Positions 1 to 5,761 of a DNA stretch of 11,181 bases are shown here, piece after piece (position 1 is the first letter of the stretch; every line of letters begins with the position of its first letter). Origin of the DNA: CAYVQE01 sp964633205 (GTDB taxonomy: Bacteria > Myxococcota > B64-G9); the NCBI GenBank assembly GCA_964633205.1, contig CAZWFN010000178.1, forward strand, positions 1-11,181, written 5' to 3'. The notes below the pieces were generated by a model, which was not told the DNA's origin, did not search any database, and worked only from the letters and a program-made list of their open reading frames with translations. The position numbers and the translations under genes are program-made.

Positions 1-1
1 C

Positions 2-982
2 CTCATCCCCCGGCGAAGGCAGCGGTTTTGGTTTTGGTTTTGGTTTTGGTTTTGGCTTCGGCTTCGGCTTCGGCTTCGGCTCCCCATCCCCATCGCCATC
101 GCCATCGCCCCTGGGCGCCGAAGCCTCCGACGAAGGCGACAGCCGGCCGCTGCGGCGTTTGGCCTGCGTCACCCAGCGGCTGTCCGGGTGGGTCTTGACC
201 AGGCGCTGGTAGACCTCCAGCGCCCGGGGCACGTCGCCCGAGGCCTCCAGGCCGCCGGCCGCCTGCAGCAGGGCGTGGTCGGCCCAGTCGGCATCCGGCG
301 CGGCCGCCACCGCGGCCAGGAAATCCTCGGCCGCTCGGGCCGTCTTGTTCATCTTGAGCAGCAGCTGGGCGCGCAGGTGGTGGGCGTCGCCCAGGATGGC
401 CGGCGGCGGCGCCACCGCCACCGCCCGATCCAGCTCCTGCTCGGCGCGCTTGAGGTAGCCGCGCTGGTAGAGCGAGCGGCCCTCCTCGAGCGCGGCGCGG
501 CCGATGTCGCGCCGCAGCTCCTCGGTCTCGCGGCTGACCAGCCGGCCCAGCACCGGCGACAGCCGGTTGACGTCGAGCTGCTCGGCCACCTCGAGCGCTT
601 CCTCGTCGCGCTGCTCGCGCTTGAGCTTGAGCAGGTGCTCGGCGGCCTTCTCCTGCTGGGCGCGCACCGACAGCTTCTGCTGCAGATCCTCGGCCTCGGC
701 CCGGGCCGCGGCCAGCGACTCCTCGAGCTGGGCGCGGCCCTGGCGGACCGCGTCGACCTTGGCCTCGAAGCCGATGTAGACACCGATGAAGCACAGGGCG
801 GCGATGATCACGTAGGCGGCCACCGAGTTGATCCAGTACTTGCGCTCGTAGCTCTCCTGCTTCTTCTGGATCTGGCGGATCTCGGCCGAGAGGCTGGTGA
901 TCAGGTTGTCGGTCTTGATGATCAGGTTGTGGGACTGGATGATCTCCTTCTTGATCTCCTGGATGTCTTCCTCGACCGCCAT
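2..982 (-). CDS. Membrane-anchored coiled-coil/helical-repeat protein with Lys-Pro tract (partial, C-terminus off window)
   Basis: This gene has an ATG at 982 with AGGAG about 7 nt upstream, and is open through the left edge (327 codons visible). Residues 1-50 are charged and helical (MAVEEDIQEIKKEII). Residues 53-72 form one hydrophobic segment (VAAYVIIAALCFIGVYIGF) that should anchor the protein in the inner membrane. Residues 75-130 are Glu/Gln/Lys/Ala-rich and look coiled-coil. Residues 160-285 contain TPR-like helix pairs (GRSLYQRGYLKRAEQELDRA; SGDVPRALEVYQRLVKTHPD), similar in style to YbgF/CpoB-type periplasmic repeat proteins. From about 292 come a Gly-Asp run, then nine Pro-Lys dipeptides, then PLPSPGDE at the edge. 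Pro-Lys tracts in TonB-like proteins are rigid spacers across the periplasm, so a periplasm-spanning scaffold is a reasonable inference. I do not recognise a named family. The gene begins 30 nt after tRNA-Glu and may share its transcript. Confidence 0.8.
   Translation of the reverse strand, partial: MAVEEDIQEIKKEIIQSHNLIIKTDNLITSLSAEIRQIQKKQESYERKYWINSVAAYVIIAALCFIGVYIGFEAKVDAVRQGRAQLEESLAAARAEAEDLQQKLSVRAQQEKAAEHLLKLKREQRDEEALEVAEQLDVNRLSPVLGRLVSRETEELRRDIGRAALEEGRSLYQRGYLKRAEQELDRAVAVAPPPAILGDAHHLRAQLLLKMNKTARAAEDFLAAVAAAPDADWADHALLQAAGGLEASGDVPRALEVYQRLVKTHPDSRWVTQAKRRSGRLSPSSEASAPRGDGDGDGDGEPKPKPKPKPKPKPKPKPKPLPSPGDE
23..112 (-). repeat. In-frame simple repeat coding Gly-Asp then Pro-Lys
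   Basis: Read on the minus strand, codons 109-83 alternate Gly and Asp (GGC-GAT and then GGG-GAT). After one GAG codon, 79-56 hold four CCG-AAG units and 55-26 hold five CCA-AAA units, ending in CCG at 23-25. All these units are hexanucleotides, so gain or loss of a unit keeps the frame. The same dipeptide is written in two separate codon blocks, which suggests two expansion events. This is a feature of the overlapping CDS, not a separate element. Confidence 0.9.
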
Positions 983-1012
983 CGGATTGCTCCTGCGGCT
1001 GGGATGAAAAAA
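983..1012 (-). other. 30-nt linker between tRNA-Glu and the downstream start codon, with T6 run
   Basis: Immediately after the tRNA-Glu discriminator base, the minus strand reads six T (1012-1007), then CATCCC and the AGGAG ribosome binding site. The T run could cause partial termination or mark the end released by tRNA 3' processing. It lacks a dedicated hairpin other than the tRNA itself. A weak promoter could lie inside the tRNA: TTCAAA at 1032-1027, 17-nt spacer, TTTCAT at 1009-1004. That is only 4/6 plus 4/6 matches, and TTCAAA is part of the conserved T-loop, so I give it little weight. Confidence 0.35.
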
Positions 1013-1087
1013 CGTCCCCAAGGGGATTTGAACCCCTGTCGCCGGCGTGAAAGGCCGGTGTCCTGGACCGGGCTAGACGATGGGGAC
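1013..1087 (-). tRNA. tRNA-Glu (anticodon TTC)
   Basis: The 75-nt gene starts GTCCCCATCGTCTAG on the minus strand, typical of bacterial tRNA-Glu. The 7-bp acceptor stem pairs GTCCCCA (1087-1081) with TGGGGAC (1020-1014), and the discriminator G is at 1013. The anticodon stem is CCGGC/GCCGG with loop CTTTCAC, placing anticodon TTC at 1051-1049. The T-arm is GGGG-TTCAAAT-CCCC. CCA is not encoded; the next bases are TTTTTT, so CCA must be added by tRNA nucleotidyltransferase. It lies 15 nt downstream of tRNA-Lys and is probably cotranscribed with it. Confidence 0.97.
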
Positions 1088-1102
1088 TCGCTTCACTACC
1101 AA

Positions 1103-1175
1103 TGAGCCGCCAGGGGATCGAACCCTGGACCCTCAGATTAAAAGTCTGATGCTCTACCGACTGAGCTAGCGGCTC
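1103..1175 (-). tRNA. tRNA-Lys (anticodon TTT)
   Basis: The 73-nt gene reads GAGCCGCTAGCTCAGTCGGT on the minus strand. The acceptor stem pairs GAGCCGC (1175-1169) with GCGGCTC (1110-1104), with discriminator A at 1103. The D-arm is GCTC...GAGC. The anticodon stem CAGAC/TCTG encloses loop CTTTTAA with anticodon TTT. The T-arm is CAGGG-TTCGATC-CCCTG. No CCA is encoded (the next bases are TTG). It is the first gene of a two-tRNA unit with tRNA-Glu and has a promoter-like sequence about 45-70 nt upstream. Confidence 0.97.
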
Positions 1176-1217
1176 ACCTCTCGCCTCTCGACACCGGGCT
1201 GCGAGCCGAGCGGGCAG

Positions 1218-1247
1218 GATGTAGCAGATCCCCCGGCGCCCTGTCAA
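1218..1247 (-). promoter_or_regulatory. Putative sigma-70 promoter of the tRNA-Lys/tRNA-Glu unit
   Basis: A perfect -35 box TTGACA lies at 1247-1242 on the minus strand, followed by an 18-nt spacer and a weak -10, TACATC, at 1223-1218 (3/6). A GC-rich stretch (CTGCCCGCTCGG) follows the -10, as expected for the discriminator of a stringently controlled stable-RNA promoter. The predicted start near 1211 gives a 5' leader of about 35 nt before tRNA-Lys. Position and the perfect -35 support it; the -10 is the weak point. Confidence 0.5.
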
Positions 1248-1303
1248 CCCGATTCACCGCCCGCCGGGCTGAAAACGGCCCAGCGGCCGGTGGCCGTGAA
1301 AAT

Positions 1304-1332
1304 TTGACCTGCGCGCTCGACGGCGCTACCAT
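1304..1332 (+). promoter_or_regulatory. Putative plus-strand sigma-70 promoter P1
   Basis: TTGACC at 1304-1309 is separated by exactly 17 nt from TACCAT at 1327-1332 (5/6 and 4/6 matches). It points toward the Cys-rich lipoprotein gene, whose start codon is about 225 nt downstream of the predicted transcription start near 1339. A small hairpin with a T7 run follows almost at once (1341-1361), so full-length transcripts from this promoter would have to pass it. Confidence 0.45.
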
Positions 1333-1340
1333 GCTCGGCA

Positions 1341-1361
1341 TGCCGTCGCGGCAATTTTTTT
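1341..1361 (+). terminator. Terminator-like hairpin with T7 run, just after P1
   Basis: TGCCG (1341-1345) and CGGCA (1349-1353) pair around a TCG triloop. A single A and seven T (1355-1361) follow. The 5-bp stem is short for an intrinsic terminator, but the U-tract is good. No plus-strand gene lies upstream that would need a terminator, so it is either an attenuator-like element of the lipoprotein leader or a chance structure. Confidence 0.35.
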
Positions 1362-1365
1362 GAAT

Positions 1366-1384
1366 ACGCCCGCAGCAAGGGCGT
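1366..1384 (+). other. Small inverted repeat in the leader region
   Basis: ACGCCC (1366-1371) and GGGCGT (1379-1384) are perfect 6-bp inverted arms around a 7-nt loop GCAGCAA. No T run follows on either strand, so it is not a terminator. It could form an RNA hairpin in a transcript from P1, or be incidental. Confidence 0.3.
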
Positions 1385-1448
1385 CGAAAAGGGAAGCCCA
1401 GGGGAGCGTGGCGGACGCATCGAGGTTGCACGAGGAGGCTGAAAATCC

Positions 1449-1483
1449 TTGACATGATGCGGCATGTCGTTCAGTATGCCGCA
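1449..1483 (+). promoter_or_regulatory. Putative promoter P2 with overlapping 8+8 bp dyad
   Basis: A perfect TTGACA lies at 1449-1454. At 17-nt spacing is CAGTAT (1472-1477), a poor -10 with 3/6 matches. Overlapping the spacer and -10 is a perfect inverted repeat: TGCGGCAT (1458-1465), 10-nt spacer, ATGCCGCA (1476-1483). A dyad covering spacer and -10 is the classic place for a repressor operator, and a weak -10 fits a regulated promoter. The same DNA could instead form an RNA stem if transcribed from P1. The predicted transcript leader to the lipoprotein start would be about 80 nt. Confidence 0.45.
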
Positions 1484-1563
1484 AGTTTACGAGCCAAAAT
1501 GCTGTACTTGGAGGCGGTTGAGCCAAACTCGAGAACGTGGTTTCACGAAAGGGAGGAGACGAC

Positions 1564-1995
1564 ATGAAGAAGCTGAGCGTGATTCTGGTGGTGATGGCAG
1601 CCTTTGGTCTGGCCCTCGGCGCCTGCGGCGGCGACGGCGGGAACGACTGCGAGAAGGCAGCCGACGTGATGGAAAAGGGCATGACCGAGTTCTGCCAGCC
1701 GGTGGTCGACGACTGCCTGTTCTGCGAGTGCTTCGTGCAGGGCCAGGTCGTCAACGACACCGGTGACGGCTGCAAGGATCCCGAAGGTGGCAATGGTGGA
1801 GATGCCGCCTGCGAGGGCGAGGCCCTGAGCGCGGCCGAAGAGTGCCTGGCCGACGAGGCCGCCTGCAAGGCGAGCGCGGCCGACATCGCCGAGATGAGCT
1901 GCCAGGGCGAGCACATCGGCGACGAGTGCGAAGAGGACGCCGACTGCCCGTTCGACATGACCTGCGACGCCGACATGGGTTGCACCAACATGTAA
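1564..1995 (+). CDS. Small cysteine-rich lipoprotein
   Basis: The start is ATG at 1564, with GGGAGGAG ending 5 nt before it; a GTG at 1537 in frame lacks that spacing. The product has 143 residues. Residues 1-21 are a lipoprotein signal peptide (MKKLSVILVVMAAFGLALGAC) with lipobox L-G-A-C, so Cys21 should be lipidated and exported. The mature part is acidic and holds fourteen further Cys (29, 44, 51, 54, 56, 70, 83, 94, 101, 113, 122, 128, 134, 140), enough for seven disulfides. The last four are spaced exactly six apart. No catalytic motif is visible and I do not recognise a named family; similar Cys-rich lipoproteins are common in Myxococcota. It is the only plus-strand gene here and ends in its own terminator. 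Confidence 0.85.
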   Translation: MKKLSVILVVMAAFGLALGACGGDGGNDCEKAADVMEKGMTEFCQPVVDDCLFCECFVQGQVVNDTGDGCKDPEGGNGGDAACEGEALSAAEECLADEAACKASAADIAEMSCQGEHIGDECEEDADCPFDMTCDADMGCTNM

Positions 1996-2026
1996 GCGCG
2001 CAGCGCACCGTTCGAGCAGCATACGA

Positions 2027-2057
2027 CCCCGCACCCCTTACCGGGTGCGGGGTTTTT
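2027..2057 (+). terminator. Strong intrinsic terminator of the Cys-rich lipoprotein gene
   Basis: CCCCGCACCC (2027-2036) pairs perfectly with GGGTGCGGGG (2043-2052) around a 6-nt loop CTTACC. Five T (2053-2057) then CTGTTT follow. It begins 31 nt after the TAA stop. On the minus strand the hairpin is followed by TCGTAT with no T run, so it is not a good bidirectional terminator for the convergent PqqD-family gene. Confidence 0.92.
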
Positions 2058-2116
2058 CTGTTTCGGTGGAGGTCGTCGCCGCCGACCCGGTGCGCCCCAG
2101 GGCCGGCGCGCGGGGC

Positions 2117-2578
2117 TCACGCCGATGGTGGCTGGTCTTCGGGCGCTTCCAGCGCGATCAGGCGGCCGCGGGCCAGGTGGCGGACGAACAGGGCCAGCCG
2201 ATCCCAGACCGGCTCGATGTCGGGGCCGAAGCGGTCGCGCAGCAGCGCGCCGATGTCGGCCACGCTGTGCTCACCGTCGCAGGCCAGCCAGACCGTGGTG
2301 CCGATGGGATCGAGATGCAGCTGCAGGTAGGGCCGGCGCAGCCGGCACTGCAGCCAGCCCATCCAGCGCGAGCGGAAGCGCGGGATCTGGATCGAGACGC
2401 ACTGGACGGCGTCCCGGCCGGAAGCCTGGTCCGGATCCGCCCCACCCTGCCCGTCACCGCCGCCATTCGCCGCAGTGGCGGCGTCGACTTCACCCGCGGC
2501 CGCCGGGCGCGGAACGTGGTCGCACAGACGGCGGGGGCGCATGTCGAGCAGGTTGGATTGCTGTCGCTTGCGGGCCAT
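2117..2578 (-). CDS. PqqD-family (RRE-fold) protein
   Basis: The 153-residue product starts at ATG 2578; no clear Shine-Dalgarno is present, so the start is less certain (Met13 at 2542 is an alternative, also without one). Residues 83-143 match the PqqD pattern: an aliphatic strand then L-D-P-I-G-T-T-V-W, a DGEHSVADIGALL helix, RFGPD, and a final helix ending G-R-L-I-A-L. Residues 22-58 are a Gly/Ala/Asp-rich linker separating a basic N-terminus (MARKRQQSNLLDMRPRR) from the core. PqqD-fold domains bind leader peptides of ribosomally made peptides, but many stand-alone versions have no known partner. No radical-SAM enzyme or precursor peptide is in this window. It follows the OPT transporter gene after 52 nt on the same strand, so cotranscription is likely. 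Confidence 0.75.
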   Translation of the reverse strand: MARKRQQSNLLDMRPRRLCDHVPRPAAAGEVDAATAANGGGDGQGGADPDQASGRDAVQCVSIQIPRFRSRWMGWLQCRLRRPYLQLHLDPIGTTVWLACDGEHSVADIGALLRDRFGPDIEPVWDRLALFVRHLARGRLIALEAPEDQPPSA

Positions 2579-2630
2579 GGGGTTCGGGCCGGAGCCTTGA
2601 GACGGGGCGGCTGGGCGGCGGGAACGGGCC

Positions 2631-5015
2631 TCAGGCGCCCTTGTCGCCGCCCTCGTCGCTCGCGCCCCCGTCGGGCTTGTCGGGCTTGTCGCCTTCGCCC
2701 GCTGCGGCGCCACCGCCTACGCCCGGCTCGGCCTCGCGGGCGGCCGACTCGGCGCTGGCCGGCCGCGCCTGCTCCTCGGGAGGGGTGGACCCGCCCGACG
2801 GCGGAGCCGGGCCGCCGTTCTTGAGCGCGCCGAGCGAGGTGCGCACCATGTAGAAGCCCAACCCGATGATCACCAGAAAGCCCAGCCAGGAGATGCCGAA
2901 CCAGTCGGGCGTGGTGCTCAGGCACTTGGTGGGCGCCTTGGACTGGGCCACCGCGATGGTGTTCTTGCGCTCCCGGCGATCGAGCGCGGCCAGCTCGGGC
3001 ACCTCAGCCTGCAAGGCCGGGTCGGCGCCGATGGCGTCGGCCACCTCGGCCGGGGTGCCCTCGACCTGCTCGATCTTGGCCACCAGCTGCTGGGCCTGGG
3101 CCACCTCGCCCTTGAAGTCCTCGGTGCAGAAGAACTTGAGGTTGAACGCCACCACCGCGGCCAGCAGGATGCCGATCAGCGCCTCGCCGGCCACCAGCCC
3201 CGAGGCCACCAGCAGCCCCCGGTTCTCCACCGCCTCGGCTCTGCGCTTATCGCCCTGGACCCTGCGTTTGGCCACCAGCTCCATGATCCACTTGACCACG
3301 CCGCCGGCGAAGATGGCCAGCACGGTCTGGAAGGGCAGGTACATGCCGACCGCGATCAGCATCGGCGACGGGCTCTTGATCATGATCAGCGCCAGGGCGA
3401 AGAACATGCCGATCAGGATCAGCTCCCAGGCCATGGCCCCGCCGATGATGCCCATGGACATGGTGGCCATCAGCCCGGCCTGCGGTGCCGGCAGGGCGTC
3501 GGAGCCGATGCCGCCGCCGAACTTGTGCAGCAGCATGATCGGCAGCACCAGCACCAGGGCGGCGGCGATGACACCGATGATGCCGCCCACCTCCATGCGC
3601 CAGGGGGTACCGCCCAGGTTGTGGCCCACCTTCCAGTCCTGGATCATGTCGCCGGCCACGCCGGCGATACAGCAAACGATGGTGGCCACCCCCAGCACGG
3701 CCAGCACCCCGGCCCGGTAGTCCTCGGTGCCCGGCTCGCCGCCCATGCCCAGCAGCACCAGCAGGCCGGCCGCCAGCAGCAGGGTCGACAGGGTCAGGCC
3801 CGAGATGGGGTTGGACGAGGAGCCGATGATGCTGACCAGGTAGCCGGCCACCGCGGCGAACAGGAAGCCGGCGATGGCCATCACGATCATGGTCACCAGC
3901 GAGATGCCGAAGTCCTGGCACAGGTAGTAGTACATGCCCAGCATGGCCAGCAGCAGCACCACCACCGCCGCCAGCACCGCCTTGAAGCTCAAGTCCTTCT
4001 CGGTGCGGATCTCCTTGGCCCCGGCGGCCGCGTCGCCGATGCTCTTGAACGAGCGCTTGATGCCGGCGAACAGGCTGTTGCGCATGTTGTACAGGGTGTA
4101 GAATGAGCCGACGATCATGGCCCCGATGGCCACCAGCTTGATGCTGTTGGAGTAGATGTGCTTCAGCCCGGTGAAGCCGATGGCCGGGTCGCCCTTGTAC
4201 AGCGCGTCCAGGTTGCCGGTCTCGATCATCCGGCCCAGCTGGCCGGCGAACTCCGGGTGCAGCAGGGCCATGGCGAACAGGAACAGCGGCAACAAAAACA
4301 GCCAGCCGAACACACCGCCGGCCGCGGTCAGCGCGGCCAGCCGCGGGCCGATGATGAAGCCCACACCCATGAAGGCCGGCGAGGAGACCGGGGTGACGGT
4401 GGGAAAGGCGGTCTTGCCGGCGGCGAAGGGCAGCTTCACCGTCTCCTTGATGATCTGGACACCGTTGGGGTTTTTGAAAAACTCGATCACCGCCGCCAGG
4501 CCCATGGCCACGAACACGGTGCCGGCGCCCGAGGCGCCCTTCTGGCCGGCCTTGACGATCTCGGTGCAGGCCGCGCTCTCCGGGAAGGGCAGGCTGCGGT
4601 CGTCCATGAAGGTGCGCCGCAGCAGGATGACCAGAAAGACGCCCAGCACGCCGCCGACCAGCAGCAGGGCGGTCGAGGTGACGTAGTCGAAGTCGTCCCA
4701 GACCCCGGTGATGATGAAGGCCGGAATGGTGAAGATGGCCCCGGCGGCCAGCGCCTCGCCCACCGCCCCGGTGGTGCGGGCGATGTTCTCCTCCAGGATG
4801 TTGCCGCGGAACATGCGCAGCACGGCCATGGAGATGACCGCCGCCGGGAAGGTGGCGGCCACGGTCATGCCGGCCTTCAGACCCAGGTAGGCGTTGGCCG
4901 CGCCGAGGACCACCGCCATGATGATGCCCAGCAGCACCGCCTTGAAGGTCAGCTCCTTCATGCTCTGGTCGGCCGAGATATAGGGCTTGAACGGCTTGGG
5001 ATCGGGTTCGCTCAT
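2631..5015 (-). CDS. OPT-family oligopeptide transporter
   Basis: The 794-residue product is a polytopic inner-membrane transporter of the OPT family (bacterial TIGR00733-like branch), which imports peptides or peptide-like metal chelates; the substrate cannot be read from sequence. ATG 5015 is chosen because GAGGTG sits 5 nt upstream; GTG 5021 would overlap that site. Family landmarks are the N-terminal PYISADQSMKELTFKAVLLG and GAANAYLGLKAGMTV (38-52), NILEENIARTTGAVGEALAAG (72-92), SSSNPISGLT (399-408), MYLPFQTVLAIFAGG (558-572) and ENRGLLVASGLVAGEALIG (597-615). Two parts are unusual. A hydrophilic stretch at about 627-706, before the last membrane segment, is flanked by Cys630 and Cys698. 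A disordered Pro/Gly/acidic tail occupies 731-794. It probably heads an operon with the PqqD-family gene. Confidence 0.92.
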   Translation of the reverse strand: MSEPDPKPFKPYISADQSMKELTFKAVLLGIIMAVVLGAANAYLGLKAGMTVAATFPAAVISMAVLRMFRGNILEENIARTTGAVGEALAAGAIFTIPAFIITGVWDDFDYVTSTALLLVGGVLGVFLVILLRRTFMDDRSLPFPESAACTEIVKAGQKGASGAGTVFVAMGLAAVIEFFKNPNGVQIIKETVKLPFAAGKTAFPTVTPVSSPAFMGVGFIIGPRLAALTAAGGVFGWLFLLPLFLFAMALLHPEFAGQLGRMIETGNLDALYKGDPAIGFTGLKHIYSNSIKLVAIGAMIVGSFYTLYNMRNSLFAGIKRSFKSIGDAAAGAKEIRTEKDLSFKAVLAAVVVLLLAMLGMYYYLCQDFGISLVTMIVMAIAGFLFAAVAGYLVSIIGSSSNPISGLTLSTLLLAAGLLVLLGMGGEPGTEDYRAGVLAVLGVATIVCCIAGVAGDMIQDWKVGHNLGGTPWRMEVGGIIGVIAAALVLVLPIMLLHKFGGGIGSDALPAPQAGLMATMSMGIIGGAMAWELILIGMFFALALIMIKSPSPMLIAVGMYLPFQTVLAIFAGGVVKWIMELVAKRRVQGDKRRAEAVENRGLLVASGLVAGEALIGILLAAVVAFNLKFFCTEDFKGEVAQAQQLVAKIEQVEGTPAEVADAIGADPALQAEVPELAALDRRERKNTIAVAQSKAPTKCLSTTPDWFGISWLGFLVIIGLGFYMVRTSLGALKNGGPAPPSGGSTPPEEQARPASAESAAREAEPGVGGGAAAGEGDKPDKPDGGASDEGGDKGA

Positions 5016-5078
5016 GGGCACACCTCGGGGATTCCCTCAGAGAATCAGGCTTTGTGTTCCATTGACGAAGCGCGACGC

Positions 5079-5108
5079 ATCATGGCACGGCCGCGGATGG
5101 CAAGTCAA
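5079..5108 (-). promoter_or_regulatory. Putative sigma-70 promoter of the OPT/PqqD operon
   Basis: On the minus strand, TTGACT (5108-5103, 5/6) is followed by an 18-nt spacer and CATGAT (5084-5079, 4/6). The predicted start near 5072 leaves a leader of about 57 nt before the OPT start codon. Within that leader is a small inverted repeat, GATTC/GAATC with a 7-nt loop (about 5028-5044). The rest of the 132-nt gap between the upstream lipoprotein stop and the OPT start shows no convincing terminator, so readthrough from the upstream genes is also possible. Confidence 0.45.
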
Positions 5109-5147
5109 GGAAAAGTCTGCGGATCTGAGCGCCCGCCGGCTGCCGTG

Positions 5148-5738
5148 TCAGCGGTCCGCGCCCGCCCACTTGTGGATGACCGAGAAGCTGATGGTGCTCA
5201 TCCAGCTGGCTCGATCGCGGGGACCCGAGAAGACCAGCGCCCGGTTGACCTCGTCGAAGGCGTAGACCCAGTCGGCGGGAAAGCGGATCTCGAGCTGCAG
5301 CTCGGGCGACAGCATGCGCTTGTGCGCGCCGTCGTCGACCACCTCCAACGCACCGGCGTGCTGGATCACCCGCAGGTGCTTCATCATCTGCTCGAACACC
5401 GGATAGCCGGCCTGGAACATCTGCTCTTGCTCGGGCGCGGTGTAGTGGATGACGTTGAACAGGGCCGGATGATCGACCACGTAGATGATGCCCTGGCGCG
5501 GCTGGCCCTCGTGCTGCCAGCGGGCCTCCATGCGCACCGCCGGCCGGCCGGCCAGGCCCACCTCGCGCTGCTTGACGAGCTCGAAGCCGTCGAGCTGCTC
5601 GAACAGCTCCAGCGCGATCTGGCGCGCCTCGGCCAGGGTGCGCTTCGGCGGTTCCGGCCGCGGCGGCTCGCTGCAAGCTACGGCCAGCAGCAAGCCGGCG
5701 GAGCCGAGGACGATGAGACGGCGCAGGGGTGCGGTCAT
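5148..5738 (-). CDS. Small lipoprotein with PsbP/DcrB-like features
   Basis: Starting at ATG 5738 gives 196 residues with a compact signal peptide (MTAPLRRLIVLGSAGLLLAVAC). The lipobox-like A-V-A-C makes Cys22 the likely lipid-modified residue. An in-frame GTG at 5765 overlaps the upstream stop as GTGA and would add nine residues; neither start has a strong ribosome binding site, so translational coupling is plausible. Residues 55-125 (with IIYVVDHPALFNVIHYTAPE, then YPVFEQMMKHLRVI) resemble the C-terminal half of PsbP/DcrB-like lipoprotein domains. Residues 142-190 (SPELQLEIRFPADW, then ALVFSGPRDRASW) resemble the start of such a domain. The protein ends soon after, so it has either a permuted order or a truncated second copy. 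Family assignment is tentative and function unknown. It is the last gene of the PEGA/FN3 group. Confidence 0.75.
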   Translation of the reverse strand: MTAPLRRLIVLGSAGLLLAVACSEPPRPEPPKRTLAEARQIALELFEQLDGFELVKQREVGLAGRPAVRMEARWQHEGQPRQGIIYVVDHPALFNVIHYTAPEQEQMFQAGYPVFEQMMKHLRVIQHAGALEVVDDGAHKRMLSPELQLEIRFPADWVYAFDEVNRALVFSGPRDRASWMSTISFSVIHKWAGADR

Positions 5739-5761
5739 GGGCGGCGGGAGCGTCCGGCGGC

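Noticed and set aside
1013..1175. tRNA pair as an integration (att) site for a genomic island
   Set aside because: I see no integrase and no duplicated tRNA 3' end anywhere in the window.
3..1247. Long minus-strand open frame running through both tRNAs and antisense-like Arg/Pro/Gly-rich sequence
   Set aside because: It reads through two clear tRNA genes in the wrong frame and gives low-complexity protein. The frame from 982 has an SD, a membrane segment and helical repeats.
1331..1363. Ten-codon plus-strand micro-ORF (MLGMPSRQFF) as a leader peptide
   Set aside because: Its start codon overlaps the putative -10 and would not be in the transcript, and there is no ribosome binding site.
1326..2120. 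Minus-strand open frame opposite the Cys-rich lipoprotein gene
   Set aside because: It crosses the intrinsic terminator and the promoter region and has no SD. The plus-strand frame has SD, signal peptide and terminator, so this is a GC-rich shadow.
2158..2925. Overlapping open frames around the OPT tail and PqqD gene on both strands
   Set aside because: They are Arg/Ala/Gly-rich shadows of high-GC coding sequence and show no domain. The OPT and PqqD frames show family motifs.
5109..5165. Intrinsic terminator after the small lipoprotein gene
   Set aside because: Only a loose 5-bp GCGGA/TCCGC pairing with a loop of about 30 nt and a run of four T is present; this is too weak to call.
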